From contig JAMOQH010000126.1 in NCBI GenBank assembly GCA_027064085.1, positions 27,898-91,897 of the forward strand: a stretch of DNA of 64,000 nucleotides. The letters are read 5' to 3'. Positions 7,453 to 15,857 of this stretch are shown piece by piece. The notes below the pieces were generated by a model. It saw nothing but the letters and a program-made list of their open reading frames with translations. It was not told the origin of the DNA and ran no database searches. Numbering within the stretch: position 1 is the stretch's first letter; every line of letters begins with the position of its first letter. The translations under genes were made by a program, and so were the position numbers. The DNA is from a bacterium. Its GTDB lineage: Bacteria; UBP6; JAFGXH01.

Positions 7453-10434
7453 TTATTTAGTGGTCATTTTAAAGCTACCGTCCCAATTAGCGTCAGGAGG
7501 AGTTTCTTTAAAATGATTACATCTATCTATGTATTTTTCTGAAAGATAATCATTAGGCTTTATTTCTAATATTTTATTAAAAATAGCTATTGATTTATCC
7601 CAATTTCTATCCCAATAATATTGTATTCCTTGATTTGTTAAATCGCAAATTCTTAATAATTCTGTATTATGTTTATGTTTGGATAATAATTCATAAATGA
7701 TAACAGGCTCATTTTTACCTTTAACTTTAACTGCGTCTAGTTTTCTACAGAGCAGGGAATCTTTAACTAATTCGTATGTATATTCACTTATAATAATATT
7801 AGTTTTATATTGTTTATTGATACCTTCTAAACGAGAACCTAAATTAACATGATCTCCCATTACGGTATAATCAAATCTTTGTTTTGATCCCATGTTTCCA
7901 ACAGACATGTCTCCAGAATTAACTCCTATACCTATATCAATAATAGGTAAGTTTCTTGCTTTAAATTCTTCTCCAAGAATTTTTAGTTCTTCCATCATTT
8001 TTAATGCAGTTAAGCAAGCTCTCATTGCATGGTCATCTTGTTTAATAGGGGCTCCAAAAAATGCCATAATAGCATCGCCCATATATTTATCTAGTGTTCC
8101 TTCATAATCAAAAACACATTGAGTCATTGGAGTAAGATAATCATTCATAACGACTGATAATTGATCAGGTGTTAATCCCTCTGAAATAGTTGTAAATCCT
8201 CTAATATCACTAAATAACACAGAAATATTTTTTTTAACTCCACCAAGTGCTAATTTAGAAGGGTCTTTTAGTACTTCGTCAACGACAGATTGGCTTAGGT
8301 AGTATTTAAAAGTTTTCTTAACCATTTGTTTTTCTTTTTCTTCACTAAAGTATCTAAATATTGTTATTGATAAAAACATTATAGATGGAGTAAGTAGGTG
8401 TATTAAAATATAGAGTAAATAGCCTTGGCTAAAGAAAAATTTTACATCAATTAGAAAGATTATATATGTTGCAAGAATTGTTATAATAACATTTATATAA
8501 ATTTTTAAATATGAAAATAAAATACCTAGAAAGATTACAATAAATACTAAAAAGATAAGCTCTAAAGGTAAAAAATAGTATGGTCTTTTAAAATAACTAC
8601 CGTCTAGAATATTTTCTATAAAAGTAGCATGAACTTCAACTCCAGGGTATGCTTGTGAGGGGTTATATGGAGATGATCTTAAATCAAGAAGGCCTGTTGC
8701 TGTTGTTCCAAATAAGATTATCTTTCCATTAATATATTTTTCTATTTCTTTATGAGATAACTTATCAGTTAAGATAGTTTTCATTGAGATATATTTGAAT
8801 GTTTCTCTCGGACCATAATAATTTAATACTAAATATGGAGTGTCAGATTCTAGTTTTAGTTTTTTCTTACCTGAAAAATCAAAATAATAGCCTAACTCCG
8901 GTAATCCATTTACTTCATACCTAAGTGCAAAAGTATCTTCTTTTTTATTTTTATCTTGATAAAATACTTTTAATGCAGATAATCCAAGAGAATATAAAAC
9001 ATGCCTTTTCTTTTGTTCATCTTCTATAGTATATGCAGGATAATAGTTTCTTGCAATTCCATCAACATCAGCAATTAGGTTAAATGATCCAAAGTTGTCA
9101 GTAGCAAGAACTCCCTCTGCTCTATCTAGCATATCCATTAATTCTTCAGGGATTTCATCTTCAGCATTATCTATTTTTTTATTGATTTCATCTACTAGTT
9201 TTTTGGGAAGTGGTTTTTCTGCCCAAACGATATCTTTATATGGAGAATTTAATGCTTCAAACTCTGCAAAAGAAACATTTTTGTTCAAATTTCCTTCGAT
9301 AAGCTTTACTTCTGCCCTTGATATTATGGAATTAAAGTTTTCTCTTTTTCTTTTTTCTGAAATATTAGCATCTTGAGAACCAAAAGAGTAACCTACATAA
9401 CCTAGTATAACATTTCCTGCTTTTTTTATTGCTTTTGCAAAAATTTTATCTGGTGATATTTCATTTGATTTTTTATTTAGAAAATCAAGATATTCTTTAT
9501 TTTTACTTTTCAGGTCATTAAAGCTTATTCTGTATTGTTTTATATTTTCTTCTATCGTTGCTATTATTTTTTTAGTTTGATAAATATTATTTTTTAATTG
9601 CTTTAATAGCTTTGTTTCTTTTATTGTTTTTGTTTGTATTTTTTTAGAAAGTTTTTTTCTATTTTTTTCTATTTTTTTAAGTGTTATTTGGGATTTATAT
9701 AATCTTTTCTTTATTTTTTTTAATTCTAACTCCTTTTGTTTAATTAATTCATTTAATTTTTTTATAATTTCACCATTTGAAGTTAGAGATATCTTTTGAA
9801 ATTTATTATATAATTCTTTAGATGTTTTAATTGATTCATTATTACTTGGATCAGCAAAAACCATATCAAATGCAACTGCTTTTGCTCCCATCTTTTTTAA
9901 TTTTAAAACAATATTTGAAAGTTTTCTTCTATCTATAGGCCAACCATATTTATCTAAAGTGGCATCATCCATATCAATAATAGTAACAGAATTAGAAACT
10001 TTTTTGATTCCTCTTGTGTTATATTTAAATTTTTCAATAGAGCGTTCTAAATAACCAAATACTCCAGAGTAAACATTATTATTAACCGTAAAATAATCTA
10101 ATGTTACAACTAGTATAACTAAATACATTACAACAGCAAATGCTGATTTTGATGGATTTATCCTTGTTCTAGCTTTTTTATCAGTAGCTAACAAGGGAAT
10201 TATTGGAGTCAGAATAAAAGATGATAAAAATAATAATATTATTTTCTTTTTACTGTATTTTTGCTTTATAAGATAATAAAGCCAATATAAGAATATCGAT
10301 GATACTCCAACAGCTATAGAAATATCTGTTCTTAATATTGAAAATAATGATAATAAAAATAGTACAAAGTTAATATATAACAATAGCACTAAGGGGTTTG
10401 TTTTGGGATTAATTATATTTATTAAAGCTTTCAT
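7453..10434 (-). CDS. CHASE2-domain adenylate cyclase (class III)
   Basis: The 993-aa membrane protein contains, in order, two or three N-terminal membrane segments (to about 115), a CHASE2 sensor split by a long Lys/Glu-rich coiled coil (about 205-325), three membrane segments (about 610-690), a class III cyclase domain (about 720-905) and a TPR-like tail. Catalytic features are visible: FSDIRGFT with its metal Asp, DKYMGDAIMAFFGAP with the second metal Asp and the adenine-specifying Lys, and FDYTVMGDHVNLGSRLEG with substrate Asp, Asn and Arg. The Lys/Asp pair predicts ATP, not GTP, as substrate. It heads an operon with cAMP-binding and cAMP-degrading genes and has its own promoter. The ligand of CHASE2 is unknown. 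Confidence 0.92.
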   Translation of the reverse strand: MKALINIINPKTNPLVLLLYINFVLFLLSLFSILRTDISIAVGVSSIFLYWLYYLIKQKYSKKKIILLFLSSFILTPIIPLLATDKKARTRINPSKSAFAVVMYLVILVVTLDYFTVNNNVYSGVFGYLERSIEKFKYNTRGIKKVSNSVTIIDMDDATLDKYGWPIDRRKLSNIVLKLKKMGAKAVAFDMVFADPSNNESIKTSKELYNKFQKISLTSNGEIIKKLNELIKQKELELKKIKKRLYKSQITLKKIEKNRKKLSKKIQTKTIKETKLLKQLKNNIYQTKKIIATIEENIKQYRISFNDLKSKNKEYLDFLNKKSNEISPDKIFAKAIKKAGNVILGYVGYSFGSQDANISEKRKRENFNSIISRAEVKLIEGNLNKNVSFAEFEALNSPYKDIVWAEKPLPKKLVDEINKKIDNAEDEIPEELMDMLDRAEGVLATDNFGSFNLIADVDGIARNYYPAYTIEDEQKKRHVLYSLGLSALKVFYQDKNKKEDTFALRYEVNGLPELGYYFDFSGKKKLKLESDTPYLVLNYYGPRETFKYISMKTILTDKLSHKEIEKYINGKIILFGTTATGLLDLRSSPYNPSQAYPGVEVHATFIENILDGSYFKRPYYFLPLELIFLVFIVIFLGILFSYLKIYINVIITILATYIIFLIDVKFFFSQGYLLYILIHLLTPSIMFLSITIFRYFSEEKEKQMVKKTFKYYLSQSVVDEVLKDPSKLALGGVKKNISVLFSDIRGFTTISEGLTPDQLSVVMNDYLTPMTQCVFDYEGTLDKYMGDAIMAFFGAPIKQDDHAMRACLTALKMMEELKILGEEFKARNLPIIDIGIGVNSGDMSVGNMGSKQRFDYTVMGDHVNLGSRLEGINKQYKTNIIISEYTYELVKDSLLCRKLDAVKVKGKNEPVIIYELLSKHKHNTELLRICDLTNQGIQYYWDRNWDKSIAIFNKILEIKPNDYLSEKYIDRCNHFKETPPDANWDGSFKMTTK

Positions 10435-10461
10435 AAACCTACATTTAAAACTTAGTTAGAC

Positions 10462-10490
10462 ATTTTAAGATTAATATATTGAAATGTCAA
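10462..10490 (-). promoter_or_regulatory. Sigma-70-type promoter of the adenylate cyclase-murG operon
   Basis: On the minus strand TTGACA (10485-10490), a 17-bp spacer and TAAAAT (10462-10467) lie 28 bp before the cyclase start codon. No further strong promoter is visible down to 2941, so murG and the barrel genes probably depend on it. Confidence 0.75.
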
Positions 10491-10525
10491 TTTTTTTTTA
10501 TTATTTATCTATTGAAAGGGGGAGG

Positions 10526-10553
10526 CCCCTAAAAAAGTAAACTCTTCTAGGGG
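10526..10553 (-). terminator. Flagellin mRNA 3' hairpin / terminator
   Basis: A 12-bp stem with a 4-nt loop begins 9 nt past the flagellin stop. As minus-strand RNA all 12 positions pair, two by G-U wobble, while the plus-strand RNA would have two A-C mismatches, so the hairpin is built for the flagellin transcript. The outer six pairs are CCCCTA/TAGGGG. No T-run follows on the minus strand, so it may protect the 3' end as much as terminate. Confidence 0.65.
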
Positions 10554-10561
10554 ATTTTTTA

Positions 10562-13552
10562 TTATCTTAATAAGCTCATTAAACCTTGAGCTTGCTGATT
10601 TGCTTGAGCCAGCATCGCTGTTGATGTTTGAGAAAGAATTTGTGATTTTGATAATTGAGTTGTTTCTCTTGCAACATCTAAATCTCTAATTGCTGATTCT
10701 GCGGCCGTAGTATTTTCTCTTTGGGCAGCTAAATTAGCCATAGTATATTCTAATCTATTTGCATAAGCTCCAATTCTTGCTCTTTCTGATGAAACCATAT
10801 CAATAGCTTCATCAAGAGTTCTTATGGATTCTTGAGCTGGTTCAGGATCTGTTAATAACACCCTTGTTATTCCTAATGCTTGTGCATCCATTTGAGAAAT
10901 AAATGCATTCATCATTTGCCCTTCGTTTGCTCCAATTTGAAAATCCATAGAGTTATCTACTATGTTAATTGTTTCAGTTGATGTTTCATCTGTTGAAGTA
11001 AAATCAAAAGCTCTAGTTGCAGTATTCCAATTAACATTTAAGTTATAATTTGCATCAAATTCTATATCAATTCCATCTATAACACCTTGAAGCCTATTGT
11101 CACTAACGGTATCTTGCCCTACAAATTCGCCTGTAATTGCATCTCTAACTGTAATGTCCATTTCATTGTTTTTTGCCTCTTGAATAGTAGAAACTCCTAG
11201 TGCATTTAATAAGTCTTCATTTGCTGCTAAATATAATCTACCATCTTTATCTGTTTTAGGAGATCTAATAACAATAGAGCCTTGCTGATTTTCAAAAGTA
11301 CCACTTGTTGGAGTATCTATATAATCGGCAACATGCTTATCTACAACTACATCACCTGAAGACATTCCCAATCCTCCATCACTTTTATCACCAATTATCG
11401 CATTCTCTATTTTCTCAGATAAAACATCTAGTGTGTCTAAACCATCGATTAGCACTGTTGAGCTATCTCCAACTCCATTATATACTGTAAGATATTGACC
11501 ATGATCTCCAAGTATAAAATTTCCATCTGGGTCATAAAATCTATCTAAATCAATTAATCTACTATGGCCACTACTATCACCACCGCCATTCATTACATTA
11601 AATGTTACTATACCATCACTTACAGGAACACCGGTAACAGATTCATTAAAGCTTGTTGCCATAGTTCCAAATTCTATATGTCCTGTTTCTGTATTAATCC
11701 AACCTGCTTGTAATTCTGTTGATGCATTGTCTAAGGTGTTATCAATATGACTAAATACTGCACCTTGCTGAGGTAAATTATTTGAAGGGTCAAATGCATC
11801 TACTCTTGTTAAATCCCTATTGGGAGTATTGTCATTATCATTAAGGGCAATCAGCATTCTATCTCCAATTTGATAGTTAGCTCCATTACCATTATTTGTA
11901 AAAGCTCTATTAAACTCTAATGTCTGTATTCCATCAGTTACAAGAGTATCAGTTGCTCCATTCCAAATATCATCAGCACTGTACCATGTATCTCCCTGAT
12001 TAAATGACACTCTTGCATCTAGGCCAGCTGCCCCTAAGCTTCCATCTGATGTAAATTCAATAATCGCATAACCACCAGTTGCAGAATTACTATTAGTTGT
12101 GAATGCATCTGCTGCAGTAGTACCTAAATTACCTAAATTATTCGTAAATGCATGAAGTCCCTGATCTGCTACTTCAACTGTTGGATCCGCTCCTACAGTT
12201 AATGAATAATTGTTGCTTTGACTTGGGTCATCAACAGTAATTGTTACATTACCCGCACCATCATCATGGGCAGTAATATATTGATTTAAGTCTGTATTTG
12301 CATTAATTGCGTCTGCAATTTCAGTTCCATTACCTGCAACTGTACCTGTTGTTGTGTTTATTACAACAGGAATATCATCTCCACCTAAATTAAATGTTAA
12401 ATTTACAGCTCCATTAACTGCTGTTGCTGTAATGTCTCCAGACATTTGTGAGCTATTTAAACCATTTGAACCATCTTGTAAATATTGTCCAACCATTCCA
12501 TATATATCATTGGCACCAACTTGTAAGTTTCCATCTGCTCCTTCGTCAATATTTATTTTATAGTTTGTTGTAGTTGATGGAATTAAACCAACAGTGTTTG
12601 AAACACCTGAGATACCCGCTTGAGATTCATTACCTCCTGAGAAAATATGTATTCCTTGGTCTAATGGGTCAACTCCAGAGCCACTAATCGTAGCTTGAAA
12701 TCCATTGCCGGCAACACCAGTTTCTCTTGATGTGATTAAAACATCTCCTGTTGGAGTATAATTCGCAATAATACTATCATTTAATCTAGTATCATTATTT
12801 ATTTGATCAACAATTTCTTGTGCATTATCTAAAATGGTTGCACCAGTTGTTGTATAGTTAAAATCTATATCACCATTTCCAAAGTTAAAAATAACATCTA
12901 CATTTCCTGCAATTGCTGTTGGAGTAATATTTCCTTGCATTGCTGCTTGTTGTCCAAATAGTGTTATGTCTCTAACGCCTTTGACACCATCTTTAATTCT
13001 AAAAACAGATGTTTGTAATACTTGAGGAACGCCTGGGTCTGCATGTATTTCTAAGCTATAGGAACCGTCATCAACTTGACCTCTTACAAAAGCATTGATA
13101 TCTCCTGTTGAAGCAGACCATAATGCACTTGATTCACCAGTTAAAAGTCTTTTTGTATTAAATTCAGTTCTTTTTGCTGTAGCATCGATTTCTTTAATAA
13201 GGGATTCAACTTCATGTTGAACTTCAAGTCTATCATCTGAAGTTAATGTACCATTAGATGCTTGAATTGCTAATTCTCTCATTCTATGTAGCATTCCATG
13301 AACTTCATTTAGAGCTCCTTCTGCTGTTTGAATAAGTGAAGTTGCTGATTGAGCGTTTTCTTCAGCTCTTGATAAACCTCTTATTTGTGTTCTCATTCTT
13401 TCAGATATTGATAAGCCTGATGGATCATCTGCTGCCGAGTTAATTCTTAGACCACTTGAAAGTCTTGAGATGGACTTTGTAACCATACTGTTTGCAGTAT
13501 TTAAGTCATTTTGAGCTGATAAAGCAGCTAAGTTATTATTAATTGATAACAT
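10562..13552 (-). CDS. Very large flagellin
   Basis: The 996-aa product has intact flagellin ends: residues 1-140 with SISRLSSGLRINSAADDPSG and the D0/D1 coiled helices, and about 890-996 with the family pattern SSERARIGAYANRLE plus a terminal AMLAQANQQAQGLMSLLR. Usual flagellins are 270-550 aa, and the extra length is in the surface-exposed centre. That centre contains at least two homologous segments (about residues 198-305 and 365-460) that read like flagellin IN-type modules, each with an 'EI.D.IN..T.LN' helix and ending DQG.H.F. The export signal is uncleaved. GGGAGG stands before the ATG. No other flagellar genes are adjacent, so the filament gene is isolated here. Confidence 0.95.
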   Translation of the reverse strand: MLSINNNLAALSAQNDLNTANSMVTKSISRLSSGLRINSAADDPSGLSISERMRTQIRGLSRAEENAQSATSLIQTAEGALNEVHGMLHRMRELAIQASNGTLTSDDRLEVQHEVESLIKEIDATAKRTEFNTKRLLTGESSALWSASTGDINAFVRGQVDDGSYSLEIHADPGVPQVLQTSVFRIKDGVKGVRDITLFGQQAAMQGNITPTAIAGNVDVIFNFGNGDIDFNYTTTGATILDNAQEIVDQINNDTRLNDSIIANYTPTGDVLITSRETGVAGNGFQATISGSGVDPLDQGIHIFSGGNESQAGISGVSNTVGLIPSTTTNYKINIDEGADGNLQVGANDIYGMVGQYLQDGSNGLNSSQMSGDITATAVNGAVNLTFNLGGDDIPVVINTTTGTVAGNGTEIADAINANTDLNQYITAHDDGAGNVTITVDDPSQSNNYSLTVGADPTVEVADQGLHAFTNNLGNLGTTAADAFTTNSNSATGGYAIIEFTSDGSLGAAGLDARVSFNQGDTWYSADDIWNGATDTLVTDGIQTLEFNRAFTNNGNGANYQIGDRMLIALNDNDNTPNRDLTRVDAFDPSNNLPQQGAVFSHIDNTLDNASTELQAGWINTETGHIEFGTMATSFNESVTGVPVSDGIVTFNVMNGGGDSSGHSRLIDLDRFYDPDGNFILGDHGQYLTVYNGVGDSSTVLIDGLDTLDVLSEKIENAIIGDKSDGGLGMSSGDVVVDKHVADYIDTPTSGTFENQQGSIVIRSPKTDKDGRLYLAANEDLLNALGVSTIQEAKNNEMDITVRDAITGEFVGQDTVSDNRLQGVIDGIDIEFDANYNLNVNWNTATRAFDFTSTDETSTETINIVDNSMDFQIGANEGQMMNAFISQMDAQALGITRVLLTDPEPAQESIRTLDEAIDMVSSERARIGAYANRLEYTMANLAAQRENTTAAESAIRDLDVARETTQLSKSQILSQTSTAMLAQANQQAQGLMSLLR

Positions 13553-13568
13553 GGTAACCTCCCTGTAC

Positions 13569-13595
13569 TAGCTTAATATTGAACCCTCTAAGCTA
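13569..13595 (-). promoter_or_regulatory. Hairpin in the flagellin 5' untranslated region
   Basis: TAGCTTA and TAAGCTA (13589-13595 and 13569-13575) are perfect 7-bp inverted copies around a 13-nt loop. The hairpin ends about 17 nt before the flagellin start, just upstream of the GGGAGG ribosome site. It could affect mRNA stability or translation. No protein site is recognised. Confidence 0.4.
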
Positions 13596-13686
13596 AAAAA
13601 ATTATTGCTTTTAGTGGTCTTTCATTCGCTGACAATTTAAACATCGTCAACAAGGTGAAATACTAAAATTTTTTATCCTCTTTTCC

Positions 13687-13706
13687 TAAAGCAATGAACT
13701 TTCCTA
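13687..13706 (-). promoter_or_regulatory. Sigma-54-type promoter candidate for flagellin
   Basis: The minus strand reads TAGGAAAG-TTCA-TTGCTTT. This has GG at 13703-13704 and GC at 13691-13692 exactly 10 bp apart, and a full TTGCTT -12 box, but a weak -24 box compared with TGGCACG. A start near 13680 would leave a leader of about 128 nt. No clear sigma-70 or sigma-28 promoter is seen in the same interval. Confidence 0.35.
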
Positions 13707-13822
13707 AAATATTATTAATTTTAAAATTTAGTAAATACAGTAGGTTAGCTTTTGTTATTTAAGGTGAATTAAAATTTAATAGTTGTCAATATATTGTCAT
13801 TATTTTGTAAGTGGCAAGTTTT

Positions 13823-14428
13823 TTATATAAAGTTTATGATTTTTTTAAGGTTATAGTTTAATTTAATTATTTCTTCAAAAAAAATCAAATCATTTTTATT
13901 TAAATAACAAATTGCTTCAATATAGCTTGATAGAAGAAGTTCTTTTCCTTTGCTATTTCCTGTTTCAAGATATGAGTGTGCCAAGTATAGTTTAATAAAT
14001 ATACTATTTTTTATGTTCTTTTCCTTTTTATAATTTTTTAACAAATATGGGATGGCTCTATTGTAATTTTTTGAGATATAAAAAGATAACATTTTATTGA
14101 TTTCTCTGTTTGGATTTTCATATATAATTAATTTATCAAAAACTTTATATATTTTTGACTTTTTAATTTCATCTGATTTTATAAATCTGTATGAGGCTTC
14201 TTTGTATAGTCCATTTTTATAATAATAATTTGCTAGAACTTCATAGTAAGTTAAATAAACTCCAGTTGCTAGTACTAAAAAATAAAAAATTGCCATTAGA
14301 ATACTTATAATTGAACGAAATTTTATTCCATGATATCGTCTGTATATAATAACTCCAATAAAAAATATTGTTGAGCTTAAGATAAATAATAATACAGAAT
14401 CATTTTTAAAATAATTAAAATCAAACAT
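13823..14428 (-). CDS. Membrane protein with TPR-like helical repeats, function unknown
   Basis: The 201-aa product has two membrane segments (about 10-30 and 40-62) followed by helical repeats such as YYKNGLYKEASYRFI and IKLYLAHSYLETGNSKGKELL that look like degenerate TPR units. It is not recognised as a named family. It starts 2 bp after murC and is probably translated from the same message. The helical part would be in the cytoplasm or periplasm depending on orientation, which cannot be decided here. Confidence 0.7.
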   Translation of the reverse strand: MFDFNYFKNDSVLLFILSSTIFFIGVIIYRRYHGIKFRSIISILMAIFYFLVLATGVYLTYYEVLANYYYKNGLYKEASYRFIKSDEIKKSKIYKVFDKLIIYENPNREINKMLSFYISKNYNRAIPYLLKNYKKEKNIKNSIFIKLYLAHSYLETGNSKGKELLLSSYIEAICYLNKNDLIFFEEIIKLNYNLKKIINFI

Positions 14429-14430
14429 TT

Positions 14431-15792
14431 TTATATGTTATTCCTTAAAGAATAAAGTACCTCATTCAAATTTCCCGCACCAACAGAAAATATAGTATAA
14501 TTATCTTTAAATATAGATGTTACAAGGTTTCTAGCTTCAGTATGGTTGTTAGCAAATTTTAAAAAATTATAGTCATTTTTATTTAACTTCTCAAATAAGT
14601 CACTTGCACTTGCTCCTTTAATTATTTCTTCACTTGCGGCATATTCTTTTAAGAGGACCAGGTTTTTAGGCATTTTTAATACTCTTACTATTTCATCAAA
14701 ACTATCTCGTGTACGAGTATAACGATGTGGTTGATATAAAATTATAATATTTTCTTTTCTTAAAATATTTTTAAATAATGCTTCCATTTCAATGGGATGA
14801 TGAGCGTAATCATCGAATAGGGATATATTTTTTTCTTTATTTTTGTATATTAATTCACTGCGTCTTTTTACCCCTTTAAAATCAGAAAAGTCTAAATCTA
14901 ATATATTAATATCGTCAAGCTGGTCAATGGAAGCAATAGCTGCAACGGTATTTAAAACATTGTATTTGCCGGTTAAAGGTAATTCATATTTTTTTATCTT
15001 TTTATTGTTTTTATATAAATCAAAATATGTGGTAAATCCTTTTTCTTCTATGTTTTTTGGGGTATAAACAGCATTGTCAGAAAATCCAAATGTTATTCCT
15101 ACTGAAAATATTGATTTTAAATTTTTATCATCAGTGTTCCAAATAGTAATTTTACTTTGTTTTGAAAAATTTAAAAAAGCTTTTTTTAGATTTTCAAAAT
15201 TTCCATAATGGTCTAGATGTTCTGGATCTAAATTATTTAATAGGGTAATATTAGGAAGTAAATTTAAAAAAGAACCATCACTTTCATCTGCTTCTGTAAC
15301 AAAAATACCCTTTTCTTTTATTTCTGAATTAGTGTTAAAGTTAGATAGTATTCCCCCAACATTGAATGAGATATCATTTCTTAAATTTTTTAAGGCATAA
15401 GTTATTAAAGCACTAGTTGTAGTCTTTCCATGACTTCCCGCTACAGCAATAAGATTATATTCATTTGAAATTAAAGATAGAAATTCACCTCTAATTAAAA
15501 TAGGGATATTTAATTTTTTTGCTTTAATCGTTTCTTCATTTTCTTTTACTGCAGATGTTTTTACTATTAATTCTACATTAGGGGTAATATTTGAGGCGAC
15601 TTGAGAATAAAACACTTTAATTCCTTCATTTTCGAGGTTTTTAGTTAACTCTGAAGATTTTAAATCAGAACCAGTTACAGTATAATTTTTGGCTTTCATA
15701 ATTCGAGCTAAAGCACTTACTCCAATTCCACCAATTCCAATAAAGTGAATCGTTTTTATATTCTTTAAGTTATCAATAGTAAAATTAATCAT
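14431..15792 (-). CDS. murC: UDP-N-acetylmuramate--L-alanine ligase MurC
   Basis: MurC adds L-alanine to UDP-MurNAc using ATP, the first peptide step of peptidoglycan precursor synthesis. The 453-aa product has the N-terminal FIGIGGIGVSALARIM nucleotide-sugar loop, the ATP P-loop AVAGSHGKTTTSAL, the central LDPEHLDHYGNF and the C-terminal YQPHRYTRTRD. Length is typical. It stands outside a dcw cluster, downstream of a helicase gene, with a 65-bp gap holding a promoter. Confidence 0.97.
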   Translation of the reverse strand: MINFTIDNLKNIKTIHFIGIGGIGVSALARIMKAKNYTVTGSDLKSSELTKNLENEGIKVFYSQVASNITPNVELIVKTSAVKENEETIKAKKLNIPILIRGEFLSLISNEYNLIAVAGSHGKTTTSALITYALKNLRNDISFNVGGILSNFNTNSEIKEKGIFVTEADESDGSFLNLLPNITLLNNLDPEHLDHYGNFENLKKAFLNFSKQSKITIWNTDDKNLKSIFSVGITFGFSDNAVYTPKNIEEKGFTTYFDLYKNNKKIKKYELPLTGKYNVLNTVAAIASIDQLDDINILDLDFSDFKGVKRRSELIYKNKEKNISLFDDYAHHPIEMEALFKNILRKENIIILYQPHRYTRTRDSFDEIVRVLKMPKNLVLLKEYAASEEIIKGASASDLFEKLNKNDYNFLKFANNHTEARNLVTSIFKDNYTIFSVGAGNLNEVLYSLRNNI

Positions 15793-15814
15793 AATTACCT
15801 CAAAAAAGCAAGAT

Positions 15815-15823
15815 ACTATAGCA
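15815..15823 (-). promoter_or_regulatory. Extended -10 promoter candidate for murC
   Basis: The minus strand reads TGCTATAGT, an extended -10 element ending 22 bp before the murC start codon. The -35 region is weak (AAGATT at 17 bp). Confidence 0.45.
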
Positions 15824-15857
15824 TAATTTTAAAAAAAAATCTTGTAGAAATTGAACT

